Shown here: piece after piece, positions 7,226-16,400 of the stretch
How positions within the stretch are numbered: the stretch's first letter is position 1
Layout: each line of letters opens with the position of its first letter
Source: Nostoc sp. TCL26-01
Lineage (GTDB): Bacteria > Cyanobacteriota > Cyanobacteriia > Cyanobacteriales > Nostocaceae
Direction: 5' to 3'
Assembly: GCF_013393945.1 (NCBI RefSeq)
Contig: NZ_CP040297.1
Coordinates: 5,488,001-5,552,000, forward strand
DNA: 64,000 nucleotides
Notes under the pieces: generated by a model
Database searches by the model: none
Told to the model about the DNA's origin: nothing
The model's input: the letters and a program-made list of their open reading frames with translations, nothing else
Made by a program: the position numbers and the translations under genes

Positions 7226-9808
7226 CTAATTTTTCACAGTTTGAGATTTAGCTTCTAAATTTTCTAGGCGACTTTTGAGTTCTTGGTTTTGTTGTTTGAG
7301 TTGGTCAAATTCCTCGCGCAATTTTCGCAGGGCTGTCTCTGTGCCAATATTTTTTTGCACATTGCCTAATTCTTCTTCAGCATACCGCCGCACCCGCCCA
7401 TCGGCTGTTTGGTCAGCTAGCGATCGCAATACGCCTATAGCTTTGGGTGTCTCCATTTGCCCTAATGAGGCGACAACAGCCATTTGGGTTAAAAAGAAGC
7501 TTTCTTTGGCGAGTTCTTTTAAGCGTTCGATAATTCGTTCTAAATTAGTGGGACTTTGACCGACAGAAATCTTCCCTAAAGCACGAATTGTGGCTAAACG
7601 CAATGGTTGTGGTACACCAAGTTTGGTATATTCCAGCAACAAATCTAAGGCTACTTCGGAAGTTTTGAGTTCGGCTAAACCACCAATCGCCCCACTACGG
7701 ACAACTTCATTCCAACCTTTTCTCTCTGCCAAAACAGATTCTAGAAGCTTAATCGCCTTTTCGGTTTTGGATTTGTCATCAAAGTTATTAGCAGCGATCG
7801 CACCTAAAGCCCGACAAGCGCTAGCCTCTACATAGTAGCTAGCATCGCCATCTTTAACTACAGCTTTGACAGCTTTATAGCTAGCCTGGGTTTTAATTTT
7901 CGCCAGTGATTCTACCACAGCCCGCCTTACATAGGCATTTTTATCTGCCAAGCCAGCAACTAAGCCATCAAAAGCTTGGTCTAATTTGACTTCGGCTAAT
8001 TGTTTAGCTACTTCCACTCGCACACCCCAAAATGGCTCATTTTGCAAGGATGCGGCTAAGGCTTTAGTGGCTTCCAATCCGCCTTTTTTCGCTAAAGCGA
8101 TCGCTGCATAAATCCGGGAAATGGGGTCAGGATCAGATACTAACTGTGCTTTTAATTCTGGGATGGGATACTCTAAAGAGACGGTTTTTAACCAGTGATT
8201 ACCCACATCAAAGCTGACAAAATCTGGCTTATCTGCCAGTGGGAAGTAAAAACTTTGTTCTTTCTCATGTACCCGCACAGTGAAAGTTTGTAGTTTTGCG
8301 GCTTCTCCTGATGGGGTGTAACCAAAACCAATGGGAATTCTCAGGTCGAATAAATCTTCTTGAGTTTGGGTGAGAGTCACCTTGGCTAACTTCGCTTCGC
8401 CATCCCAAGAGTAAGCGACTTTAAAATCAGGATGACCACCACGATAAACATATTGGTCAAATAAGAACGATAGGTTCCTGCCTGTAGCCTTTTCAATTGC
8501 CCGTAGTAAGTCTATCGTTTCTACAGTGGTGTGAGCATGATCTTGCACAAAGGTTTGGATAGCTTGCCAAAATAACTCCTCTCCCAACTCTGCCCGAATC
8601 ATGTGATAAACACAAGACCCCTTTTCATAGGTATGGCGATCGTACAGTTCAATGGCTTCGCGGTAAACATGAGTTACCATTGGGCGACGATAACGACCGC
8701 TATCTTCACCCAAATAACTACGGGCTTCCAATAAGCGATAGTATGCGGCTTCTGGTTGGCTATATTCCTGTTCTGTCCACATCACCTCAGAATAAGAAGC
8801 CATCCCCTCCTTAATCCAAGCATGAGACCAATGCTTAATCACCAGTAAATCCCCAAACCATTGATGGGCTAGTTCGTGAACTACTAAACTTTCCGTGTTG
8901 CGGTTATCTAAAGCAGCTCGTTCATCCAGCAAGCATCTATCTGTTAATAGAGTAGTAGAAGTATTTTCCATCCCCCCAAAGATAAAGTCACTGACGCAAA
9001 CTTGCGCGTATTTAGGGAAAGCATAGGGATAACCATACTTTTCGCTCAAAAATTCGATCATGCGGGGAGTTTTGCCCATGCTGCGTTTAGCATCTTTCTC
9101 CCGTCCCTTATCTACATAGTAAGTAACTGGCTTACCCCGCCATTCGTCTCGAATTTCAGCAAAATCGGCTACAGCTAAAGTCATCAAATAGGTAGGATGA
9201 ACCTGTTGCTGTAACCAATGATAGATTTTGCGATCGCCCTCTTCTTGAGTCTCAATCAGTTCCCCGTTAGAAATCGCTACCAAGTTTTTCGGGACACGGA
9301 CACGAATCTCGGAAGTTGATAGTTGTCCAGGATAGTCAAAGCAGGGAAACCAGAAACGAGAATCTTCATCTTCGCCTTGAGTCCAGACTTGCACAGGCTT
9401 ATCAGGATAGTGTGAGTCTGGTTGAATAAAGTAGAGACCACGTTGGGGTTTCTCTACGGCGTAGGCGATCGCAATTACTATTTTTTCACCAATTTGGGTT
9501 GGTTGAGACAATTGGATCACCAGTTGTTCGCCATCATAGTCAAAGTTTTGCGCTACTTCATTTACTTTGACAGATTGAATATTTAAGTTAACAGCATCCA
9601 AAGTTAAACGGTCAATACCATTGCGGATAGGCGATAAGCGAATGCTACAACTACCTTGGTAACTTTGGTGAGGGATATCCAAATCCAAATCAAGAAAAAT
9701 ATGTTCTACCTGGCCTGGGCGATCGGGGTTATAGTGAGGTCTAGCTCCCGGTAGCTCAAATGATCTATGTCCGTTATTATCGTGAGCGAAAGAATAAGAG
9801 TGTGGCAT
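7226..9808 (-). CDS. M1 family aminopeptidase with C-terminal HEAT repeats
   Basis: Zinc aminopeptidase that removes N-terminal residues from peptides. The 860-residue protein has an N-terminal beta domain (about 20-220), the exopeptidase motif GGMEN (278-282; usually GAMEN) and the zinc site HELAH (H311, E312, H315) with the third ligand E334 in WIKEG. After the catalytic part come HEAT/armadillo repeats (about 565-820, for example KNAYVRRAVVESLAKIKT) and a C-terminal coiled coil (LREEFDQLKQQNQELKSRL). The HEAT part replaces the usual ERAP/PepN C-domain, a layout seen in cyanobacterial M1 enzymes. The ATG at 9806-9808 fits the family start. It has no signal peptide and is thus probably cytoplasmic. 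Confidence 0.92.
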   Translation of the reverse strand: MPHSYSFAHDNNGHRSFELPGARPHYNPDRPGQVEHIFLDLDLDIPHQSYQGSCSIRLSPIRNGIDRLTLDAVNLNIQSVKVNEVAQNFDYDGEQLVIQLSQPTQIGEKIVIAIAYAVEKPQRGLYFIQPDSHYPDKPVQVWTQGEDEDSRFWFPCFDYPGQLSTSEIRVRVPKNLVAISNGELIETQEEGDRKIYHWLQQQVHPTYLMTLAVADFAEIRDEWRGKPVTYYVDKGREKDAKRSMGKTPRMIEFLSEKYGYPYAFPKYAQVCVSDFIFGGMENTSTTLLTDRCLLDERAALDNRNTESLVVHELAHQWFGDLLVIKHWSHAWIKEGMASYSEVMWTEQEYSQPEAAYYRLLEARSYLGEDSGRYRRPMVTHVYREAIELYDRHTYEKGSCVYHMIRAELGEELFWQAIQTFVQDHAHTTVETIDLLRAIEKATGRNLSFLFDQYVYRGGHPDFKVAYSWDGEAKLAKVTLTQTQEDLFDLRIPIGFGYTPSGEAAKLQTFTVRVHEKEQSFYFPLADKPDFVSFDVGNHWLKTVSLEYPIPELKAQLVSDPDPISRIYAAIALAKKGGLEATKALAASLQNEPFWGVRVEVAKQLAEVKLDQAFDGLVAGLADKNAYVRRAVVESLAKIKTQASYKAVKAVVKDGDASYYVEASACRALGAIAANNFDDKSKTEKAIKLLESVLAERKGWNEVVRSGAIGGLAELKTSEVALDLLLEYTKLGVPQPLRLATIRALGKISVGQSPTNLERIIERLKELAKESFFLTQMAVVASLGQMETPKAIGVLRSLADQTADGRVRRYAEEELGNVQKNIGTETALRKLREEFDQLKQQNQELKSRLENLEAKSQTVKN

Positions 9809-9896
9809 TGAGATGACTACGTTTTTAATTGGGAAAATTTTAACTGAGTATATTTTTCAAAAATAGCGCTATTTGGTAGATTTCCCAAATTTGGTC

Positions 9897-10050
9897 AATG
9901 GTCAATAGTCAATGGTCAATAGTCATTGGTCAATAGTCAGCACGCTCTCACTCCCTCACGCTCTCACTCTCTCACTCAGCACCGGCTGCATCGCCCCGCT
10001 ACCGCTAACAGCACTCAGCACTCCCTCACTCCCTCACTCAGCACTCTCTC
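9897..10050. repeat. STRR arrays (GGTCAAT, CACTCCCT types) upstream of the 192-bp repeat
   Basis: Heptamers GGTCAAT/AGTCAAT run from about 9897 to 9938, followed by CTCACTCC/CTCACTCT units and a short GC-rich segment (GGCTGCATCGCCCCGCTACCGCTAACAG region, 9984-10011) that recurs at about 10672 and 26968. These repeats flank the structured 192-bp repeats on both sides. They contain no gene. Confidence 0.7.
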
Positions 10051-10612
10051 ATACCAATTCACAAAAATCCTGATACGTATAGCTTACTCGTTGGGTATTG
10101 TCCGCCCACCGTTTTAACGGTGGTCTCATAGCTTAAGTCCATTAAAATGGACTCTGATATTCAGTCCTCTTGAGAGGACTTTAGCTATGAGACAGGGATT
10201 TACAATCCCTGACGGACTGACGGACTCACTCAGCACTCTCTCATACCAATTCACAAAAATCCTGATACATATAGCTTACTCGTTGGGTATTGTCCGCCCA
10301 CCGTTAAAACGGTGGTCTCATAGCTTAAGTCCATTAAAATGGACTCTGATATTCAGTCCTCTTGAGAGGACTTTAGCTATGAGACAGGGATTTACAATCC
10401 CTGACGGACTGACGGACTCACTCAGCACTCTCTCATACCAATTCACAAAAATCCTGATACATATAGCTTACTCGTTGGGTATTGTCCGCCCACCGTTAAA
10501 ACGGTGGTCTCATAGCTTAAGTCCATTAAAATGGACTCTGATATTCAGTCCTCTTGAGAGGACTTTAGCTATGAGACAGGGATTTACAATCCCTGACGGA
10601 CTGACAGACTCA
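10051..10612. repeat. Three tandem copies of a 192-bp multi-hairpin element
   Basis: Units start at 10051, 10243 and 10435, exactly 192 bases apart and nearly identical; the third stops near 10612. Each unit holds in order: CCACCGTT/AACGGTGG hairpin; an outer stem CTCATAGCTTAAGTCC ... GGACTTTAGCTATGAG (15 of 16 pairs) that encloses two hairpins, GTCCATT/AATGGAC and AGTCCTCT/AGAGGACT; and a hairpin CAGGGATT/AATCCCTG. A GTCCG near the beginning can pair with the CGGAC near the end. Copy 1 differs from copies 2 and 3 in the loop of the first hairpin, not its stem. Because 192 is a multiple of three, a spurious ORF reads through the units. It may be a REP/IS200-associated or MITE-like element, or a structured RNA. 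Confidence 0.8.
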
Positions 10613-10899
10613 CGTATTTGTATCATTATTAAAGTGAAATGGTATCACTCTCTCACTCAGCACTCAGCACAGGCTGAACGCCCCGCTACCGCTAACAGCA
10701 CTCTCTCACTCATTTACGGATTCGCCCTGATTGCTTTTGAAGTATTTTTTAGAGTACTTTTCTACTGATCGTCAGTAAATTGATAATTTTTACCTTTAAA
10801 TCCCGAAAAAACCGTAGATATTGGTGATAATTCCGAAAACTCAACAGTGACGTTTTCACAAGCCTTGGTGACAATTTAAGCAAAAGAGGAAACTAAACA

Positions 10900-12588
10900 A
10901 TGCCTGAAACTAAATCGAAGATTTTAATTCCTGCTATTGGTGCAGCTGTCGTTGTAGCCGGCAGTGTGGCTGCTTATATGTATCTGAAAGGGCCGAGTGG
11001 AGATAGTGCCGGGGCAGTTAGTAGTGCTAAATTAGTACCGTCTACTGCCATTATGGCTACTTACATTACTACTGACCCACAAGCTTGGGCAAAGTTACAG
11101 CAATTTGGCACTCCTGAAGCACAAAAGTTAGTTGCTAAAAGCTTGGAAGATTTTAATAAGGATATGTTAAATGACAGTAACATTTCTTATGAAAAAGATA
11201 TCAAGCCCTGGATTGGTGGTGTGATGGTGGCTGTGCTACCTCCGAGTCCGACAAAACCAGCTCAGTTTAATGCACCAGCACCGGGAACCAACGCACCAGT
11301 ACCCACACGCCAGGAAGCGCCAGTGTTAATGGTCATTGGCATTAAGGATAAAATTAGTGCTTTGAATTTTGCCAATAAATTAAAGGGGCAGAAAAACGTC
11401 AAATCTCAAGAAACTGATTATAAAGGTGAAAAAATCACCGAAACCAAGGAAGGAGAAGGACAGCCCACCTACAGTGCTGTCTTAAATAATAGTTATTTAG
11501 TATTGTCACCAGAAAAACCCAATGTAGAAAAAGCCATTGATACCTTTAAAGGTGAGCCATCTTTTGCCAGTAAAGCTGGGGCTAGCAATATTCTCAACAA
11601 AGGTGTCGATGTTAAAAACTCTCTAGCGCAAATCTATGTTCCCGATTATGCGGGGATGGTACAACAACTGGCAGCTAGTAATCCCCAAGCGACGCAGTTA
11701 ACACCACAAGCCCTAAAACAACTACAACAAGTTAAATCTTTAGTAGCAGGAATAGGGGTTGATGATGCAGGTATTCGTTTAAAAGCGATCGCTAATTTAG
11801 ATCCTGAATTGAATAAATTTCAATATCAAACCTCTCCATCTAAAATTCTCGCACAATTTCCCGCCGAGACTTTTGCCCTGATTAGTGGTCAAGGAATCAG
11901 CAGTGGTTGGTCAACTGTTGTGGAACAATCAAAAGACTACCCAGAATTTAAGCAAGCTTTAGAACAGGTACGCGGACAATTACAACTAGTCAATATCGAC
12001 CTGGATAAGGAAGTTTTTGGCTGGATGAATGGGGAGTTTGCGCTGGGTGCGATACCATCTAACCAAGGTATATTAGCTAGTGTTGGTTTTGGTGGGGCTT
12101 GGGTACTAGATACAAGCGATCGCAAAACCGCAGAAGCCACCCTCACTAAACTCGATACCTTAGCCAAAACCCAACAAATTAATATCACACAGAAAAAGAT
12201 TGGTGATAAAGATATCACTGAATGGCAAATTCCCCAACAAGGAGCATTATTAGCCCACGGTTGGTTAGATCAAGATACTGTATTTCTAGCCATTGGTGGC
12301 CCCATTGCCGATATATTGGCAAACAACAAAGCTCAATCTTTAGATAACAGTGATAGTTTTAAAGCTATTACAGGTTCTTTACAAAAACCCAATGGTGGTT
12401 ACTTCTACTTAGATATGGACAAAACCATGTCTATTGTTAACACTCTGGCGGCTCGCTCTCAACCCATCCCCCCAGAAGCCAATGCTATCCTCAGTTCCAT
12501 CCGTGGTTTAGGCGTTACCGCCAATAGCCCCGATAAATCTAACAGTCAATTGGAGATGTTGTTAGCACTTAAGCCTAGTAGTAAGTAG
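10900..12588 (+). CDS. DUF3352 domain-containing membrane-anchored protein
   Basis: This 562-residue protein has one N-terminal membrane anchor (residues 9-29, ILIPAIGAAVVVAGSVAAYMY) and a large outer domain. I recognise it as the cyanobacterial DUF3352 family (opening LVPSTAIMATYITTDPQAWAKL; later PAETFALISG and KDITEWQIPQQGALLAHGW). The function of this family is not known. A Pro-rich linker (PAPGTNAPVPTRQEAP) lies at about 126-145. The start has GAGGAAAC about ten bases upstream. The stop codon is adjacent to a GGGAATAGGCAATAGG array. It stands alone between the 192-bp repeats and mscL. Confidence 0.8.
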   Translation: MPETKSKILIPAIGAAVVVAGSVAAYMYLKGPSGDSAGAVSSAKLVPSTAIMATYITTDPQAWAKLQQFGTPEAQKLVAKSLEDFNKDMLNDSNISYEKDIKPWIGGVMVAVLPPSPTKPAQFNAPAPGTNAPVPTRQEAPVLMVIGIKDKISALNFANKLKGQKNVKSQETDYKGEKITETKEGEGQPTYSAVLNNSYLVLSPEKPNVEKAIDTFKGEPSFASKAGASNILNKGVDVKNSLAQIYVPDYAGMVQQLAASNPQATQLTPQALKQLQQVKSLVAGIGVDDAGIRLKAIANLDPELNKFQYQTSPSKILAQFPAETFALISGQGISSGWSTVVEQSKDYPEFKQALEQVRGQLQLVNIDLDKEVFGWMNGEFALGAIPSNQGILASVGFGGAWVLDTSDRKTAEATLTKLDTLAKTQQINITQKKIGDKDITEWQIPQQGALLAHGWLDQDTVFLAIGGPIADILANNKAQSLDNSDSFKAITGSLQKPNGGYFYLDMDKTMSIVNTLAARSQPIPPEANAILSSIRGLGVTANSPDKSNSQLEMLLALKPSSK

Positions 12589-12745
12589 GGAATAGGCAAT
12601 AGGCAATAGGGAATAGGGGAAAGTGTATCGCTTTGGGGACTTCCAGAAAATAAAATATTCAATGGATAAGTATGATCATGGGATTTTTCCTCCCCTGCTT
12701 CCCCTGCTTCCCCTGCTCCCCCTGCCTCCCCTGTCCCCTATCCCC
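12587..12745. repeat. STRR arrays (AGGCAATAGG and CCCCTGCTT types)
   Basis: AGGCAAT/AGGGAAT units follow the DUF3352 stop (12587-12619). A second array of CCCCTGCTT/CCCCTGCC units runs at about 12690-12745 and reaches the end of the convergent mscL gene, whose last codons lie in it. Confidence 0.7.
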
Positions 12746-13175
12746 TCTCAATCCGAGCTTCTATTGTCTCGGTAAGTCTATCCAAGGCATCTGTGAGGCG
12801 TTCTTGGGCTAAAAGTTGTGGTTCTGGTGGTGGGGTTTCTTCGGTGACTTCTTCTTGGCGCTTGAATCTTTGTAAAGCGCGGATGGCTAAAAATAAGATG
12901 AGAGCAATGATGAGAAAGTCAACGATGGAACCAAAAAATTTACCAAGAGCTATCCCTGGCCCTACTGTGATTGTGCGCCAGTCTTTGCCACTTACCGCAA
13001 CTAAGGGGTTAATGAGTGGCATGATCACATCTTCGACGAAGGAGGAGATAATTTTACCAAAAGCAGTACCGATGATGACAGCGATCGCTAAGTCAACAAC
13101 GTTACCTTTAAGGGCAAATTCTTGAAAATCTCTGAGAAATCCTGTAGCTCTTCTTCTGACTCTGGTCATATTCAA
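12738..13175 (-). CDS. mscL: Large-conductance mechanosensitive channel
   Basis: MscL opens under membrane tension to release solutes on hypo-osmotic shock. The 145-residue product has the hallmark first helix FALKGNVVDLAIAVIIGTAFGKIISSFVEDVIMPLINP (about residues 20-57), a short periplasmic loop (SGKDWRTITVGPGIALGKF), a second membrane helix (VDFLIIALILFLAIRAL) and a charged C-terminal bundle. The length is normal. It has an N-terminal extension with basic residues (TRVRRRATGFLRDF). It ends within a CCCCT-type repeat and is convergent with the DUF3352 gene. Confidence 0.96.
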   Translation of the reverse strand: MNMTRVRRRATGFLRDFQEFALKGNVVDLAIAVIIGTAFGKIISSFVEDVIMPLINPLVAVSGKDWRTITVGPGIALGKFFGSIVDFLIIALILFLAIRALQRFKRQEEVTEETPPPEPQLLAQERLTDALDRLTETIEARIERG

Positions 13176-13413
13176 TTATTTAAAAGTTAAGTTTGCACCT
13201 ATCCTTTTTAGATACCACTTTTCTTGTTGCCATCTCTGTTGAGATAGATTTCTTCAAGATGGCTATTCTAATTCCAGCATTTCCAAAATCAGAAAATCTT
13301 AAGTAGGGTGTGTAGAAGCGATCGCTCTTCAGTTTCAGGAAACTTTATTGTTCATTAACTAGGGTGGTTGGGAATCTTAAGAAGTAAGTCAAGAAAATAC
13401 AGCCCTCAAAGTG

Positions 13414-16400
13414 ATGAGTCTTCCTGCACCTATAAACTACCATGAAACCCTAGAAATTCCTAACTACACTGTTGTTGAGCAACTATATATCGGTTCTCGC
13501 ACGGCAGTATATCGTGCTGTACAAACAGATCAGGGACTTCCGGTAGTAATAAAAGTGTTGCGAAAGGAATATCCCAGTTTCAGTGAGTTAGTGCAGTTTC
13601 GTAACCAATATACCACCACCAAAAATCTCCCCATCCCTGGTATTATCCCCCCCTTGAGCCTAAAACCGCTAGGAAATAGCTATGCACTGGTGATGGCAGA
13701 TTGGGGCGGCATTGCTTTGAGTAAATACACACAACAGCAAACTTTACACTGGTCAGAGGTGTTGATAATTGCCTCGCAACTCACTGATATTTTACATGAC
13801 TTATCTCAACATCAAGTCGTGCATAAAGACATCAAACCCGCTAATATTCTCATTCATCCAGAGTCTAAACAAGTCAAATTGATTGACTTTAGCATTGCTT
13901 CTCTATTACCTAAAGAAATTCAAGAAAACCAAAGTCCCAGCAGTTTAGAAGGCACACTGGCTTATATTGCCCCAGAGCAAACCGGACGGATGAATCGCGG
14001 TATCGATTATCGCAGCGATTTCTATGCCTTGGGGGTGACGCTGTATCAATTGTTAACCGGAACCTTGCCGTTTGTTTGTGATGATCCCTTGGAGTTGCTG
14101 CATTGCCACATTGCCAAAACCGCAGTCCCGATTCATCAGGTGAATCCCGATGTGCCGACACAAGTAAGTGCGATCGCTGCCAAACTAATGGCGAAAAATG
14201 CTGAAGATCGTTATCAAAGTGCAATGGGGTTGAAGCATGATTTAGAACAGTGTTTGACAGATTGTAAAGATAATAGTATTATTTCCAGGTTTGAACTAGG
14301 ACAAAGAGATTTAAGCGATCGCTTCAACATTCCTGAAAAGCTGTATGGGCGGGAAAGGGAAGTGCAGACCCTCCTGGAATCTTTTGAACGTGTGGCAGAT
14401 GGCGCGTCTGAATTAATGTTAGTTGCAGGTTTTTCCGGTATTGGGAAAACCGCAGTTGTCAATGAAGTGCATAAACCAATTGTGCGGCAACGTGGGTATT
14501 TCATTCGCGGCAAATATGACCAATTCAATCGCAACATTCCTTTGTCTGCTTTTGTGCAAGCCTTGCGGGATTTGATGAGTCAGTTGTTGAGTGAATCGGA
14601 TGCACAGTTAGAAAGTTGGAAAAATCTGATTCTCGCTGCTGTGGAATCTAACGGGCAGGTATTAATTGAGGTGATCCCGGAACTAGAACAAATCATTGGT
14701 AAGCAGCCTCCCGTCCCTGAACTTTCTGGTAGTGCAGCCCAAAATCGGTTTAATTTGCTGTTTCCCAAGTTTATCGAAGTATTCAGCACCAGTGAGCATC
14801 CTTTGGTGATGTTTTTGGATGACTTACAGTGGGCAGATGCAGCATCGTTGCAGTTGATCAAACTGTTGATGAATGATCACGGCTATCTATTGATATTGGG
14901 GGCTTACCGCGATCATGAAGTTTCAGCAGCCCATCCATTTATCTTGACGGTGGATGAACTCAACAAAGCTGGAATGACGGTGCATACCATTACCCTATCG
15001 GCGCTGGATTTTGCTGATGTCAATCATTTAATTGCCGATACATTGAGTTGCCCAGTCGAACTAGCAAAACCACTGACAGAACTGGTGATGCAGAAAACTC
15101 AGGGGAATCCCTTTTTTCTGACGCAGTTTCTCAAAGCGTTGCATGAAGAGAAACTGATTACCTTTAACTATGAGCAGCGTTACTGGGAATGTGATATTAC
15201 CCAAGTGAGGGCGCGATCGCTCACCGATGATGTGGTAGAGTTCATGGCGCGGCAGTTACAGAAGTTGCCAACTGAAACTCAACAGGTGCTGAAATTGGCT
15301 GCTTGCGTGGGCAATCAATTTGATTTGAATACGTTAGCGATCGTCTCTCAACAATCAGCCACCGATGCAGCAACAGTGCTGTGGAAAGCACTACAAGAAG
15401 GATTAGTATTGCCTACCAGTCAGATTTATAAACTGTTTCAAGCCACAACTGAATCATCTCAAACCAACAATACAGCCAATCCCCGCTATCGCTTTCTGCA
15501 TGATCGCGTTCAGCAAGCAGCTTATTTGCTGATTCCAGTTGCTCAACGACAGAATACTCATTTGCAAATTGGACAACTCTTACTGAAAAACACTCCAACA
15601 GATGCTGTAGCAACAAATATTTTTGAGATTGTCAATCACTTCAATCAAGGAATTAGCTTGCTCCAAACAACCCAACAGAAAACAGAATTGAGCCGTCTGA
15701 ATCTTCTGGCTGGGCGAAAAGCAAAAGCAGCTGCCGCTTATGAAAGTGCTTCAAACTATCTCAACATAGGTTTAAATATTCTGAGTGAGGAAAGCTGGAA
15801 TGATGAGTATGACTTGACATTGGATCTGCATGTAGAAGCGACAGAAGTTTGTTTCCTCTGTACTGATTTTGAGCGATCGCGGCAACTAGCAGATGTGACT
15901 TTACGGTATGCTAAAACCTTGTTAGATCAAGTCAGAGTCCATGAAGTTGAGCTTTTATATTACGCGGCTCAGAATCAGGCTTTATCAGTTATCAATCTCA
16001 CGCTGCAAGTATTAGAGGCACTTGGCATTGCTTTAGAAGACCAAGCACCACAGGATCTAGTAATTGAAGATTTGAGTCATCTAAGAGAAATGACCGATCC
16101 TGGTAAACTCGGGGCAATGCGTTTGTTGATCAACACTTATGCTCCAGCGATGATGGCAGCACCGGATGTGCTACCAAAACTTCTATTTACAGCCATCAAG
16201 CTTTGTCTGGAAGCTGGCAATTCTGCAATGGCAGCTGTCAGCTACGCTTTTTATGGATCGCTGCTGGTTAATCTTGGGGATATCAATGCTGGATATCAAT
16301 TTGGCGAACTGGCGATCAAGATATTAAATCAATTCGATTCGCGTCCTCACTACTGTGTTGTTCACACTGTATTCAATATCCTTCTAAGACATTGGCAAGA

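Noticed and set aside
10187..10768. 193-residue open frame with three 64-residue repeats
   Set aside because: It exists only because the 192-bp multi-hairpin unit is divisible by three. Codons follow hairpin arms, no ribosome binding site is present, and both ends run into heptamer repeats.
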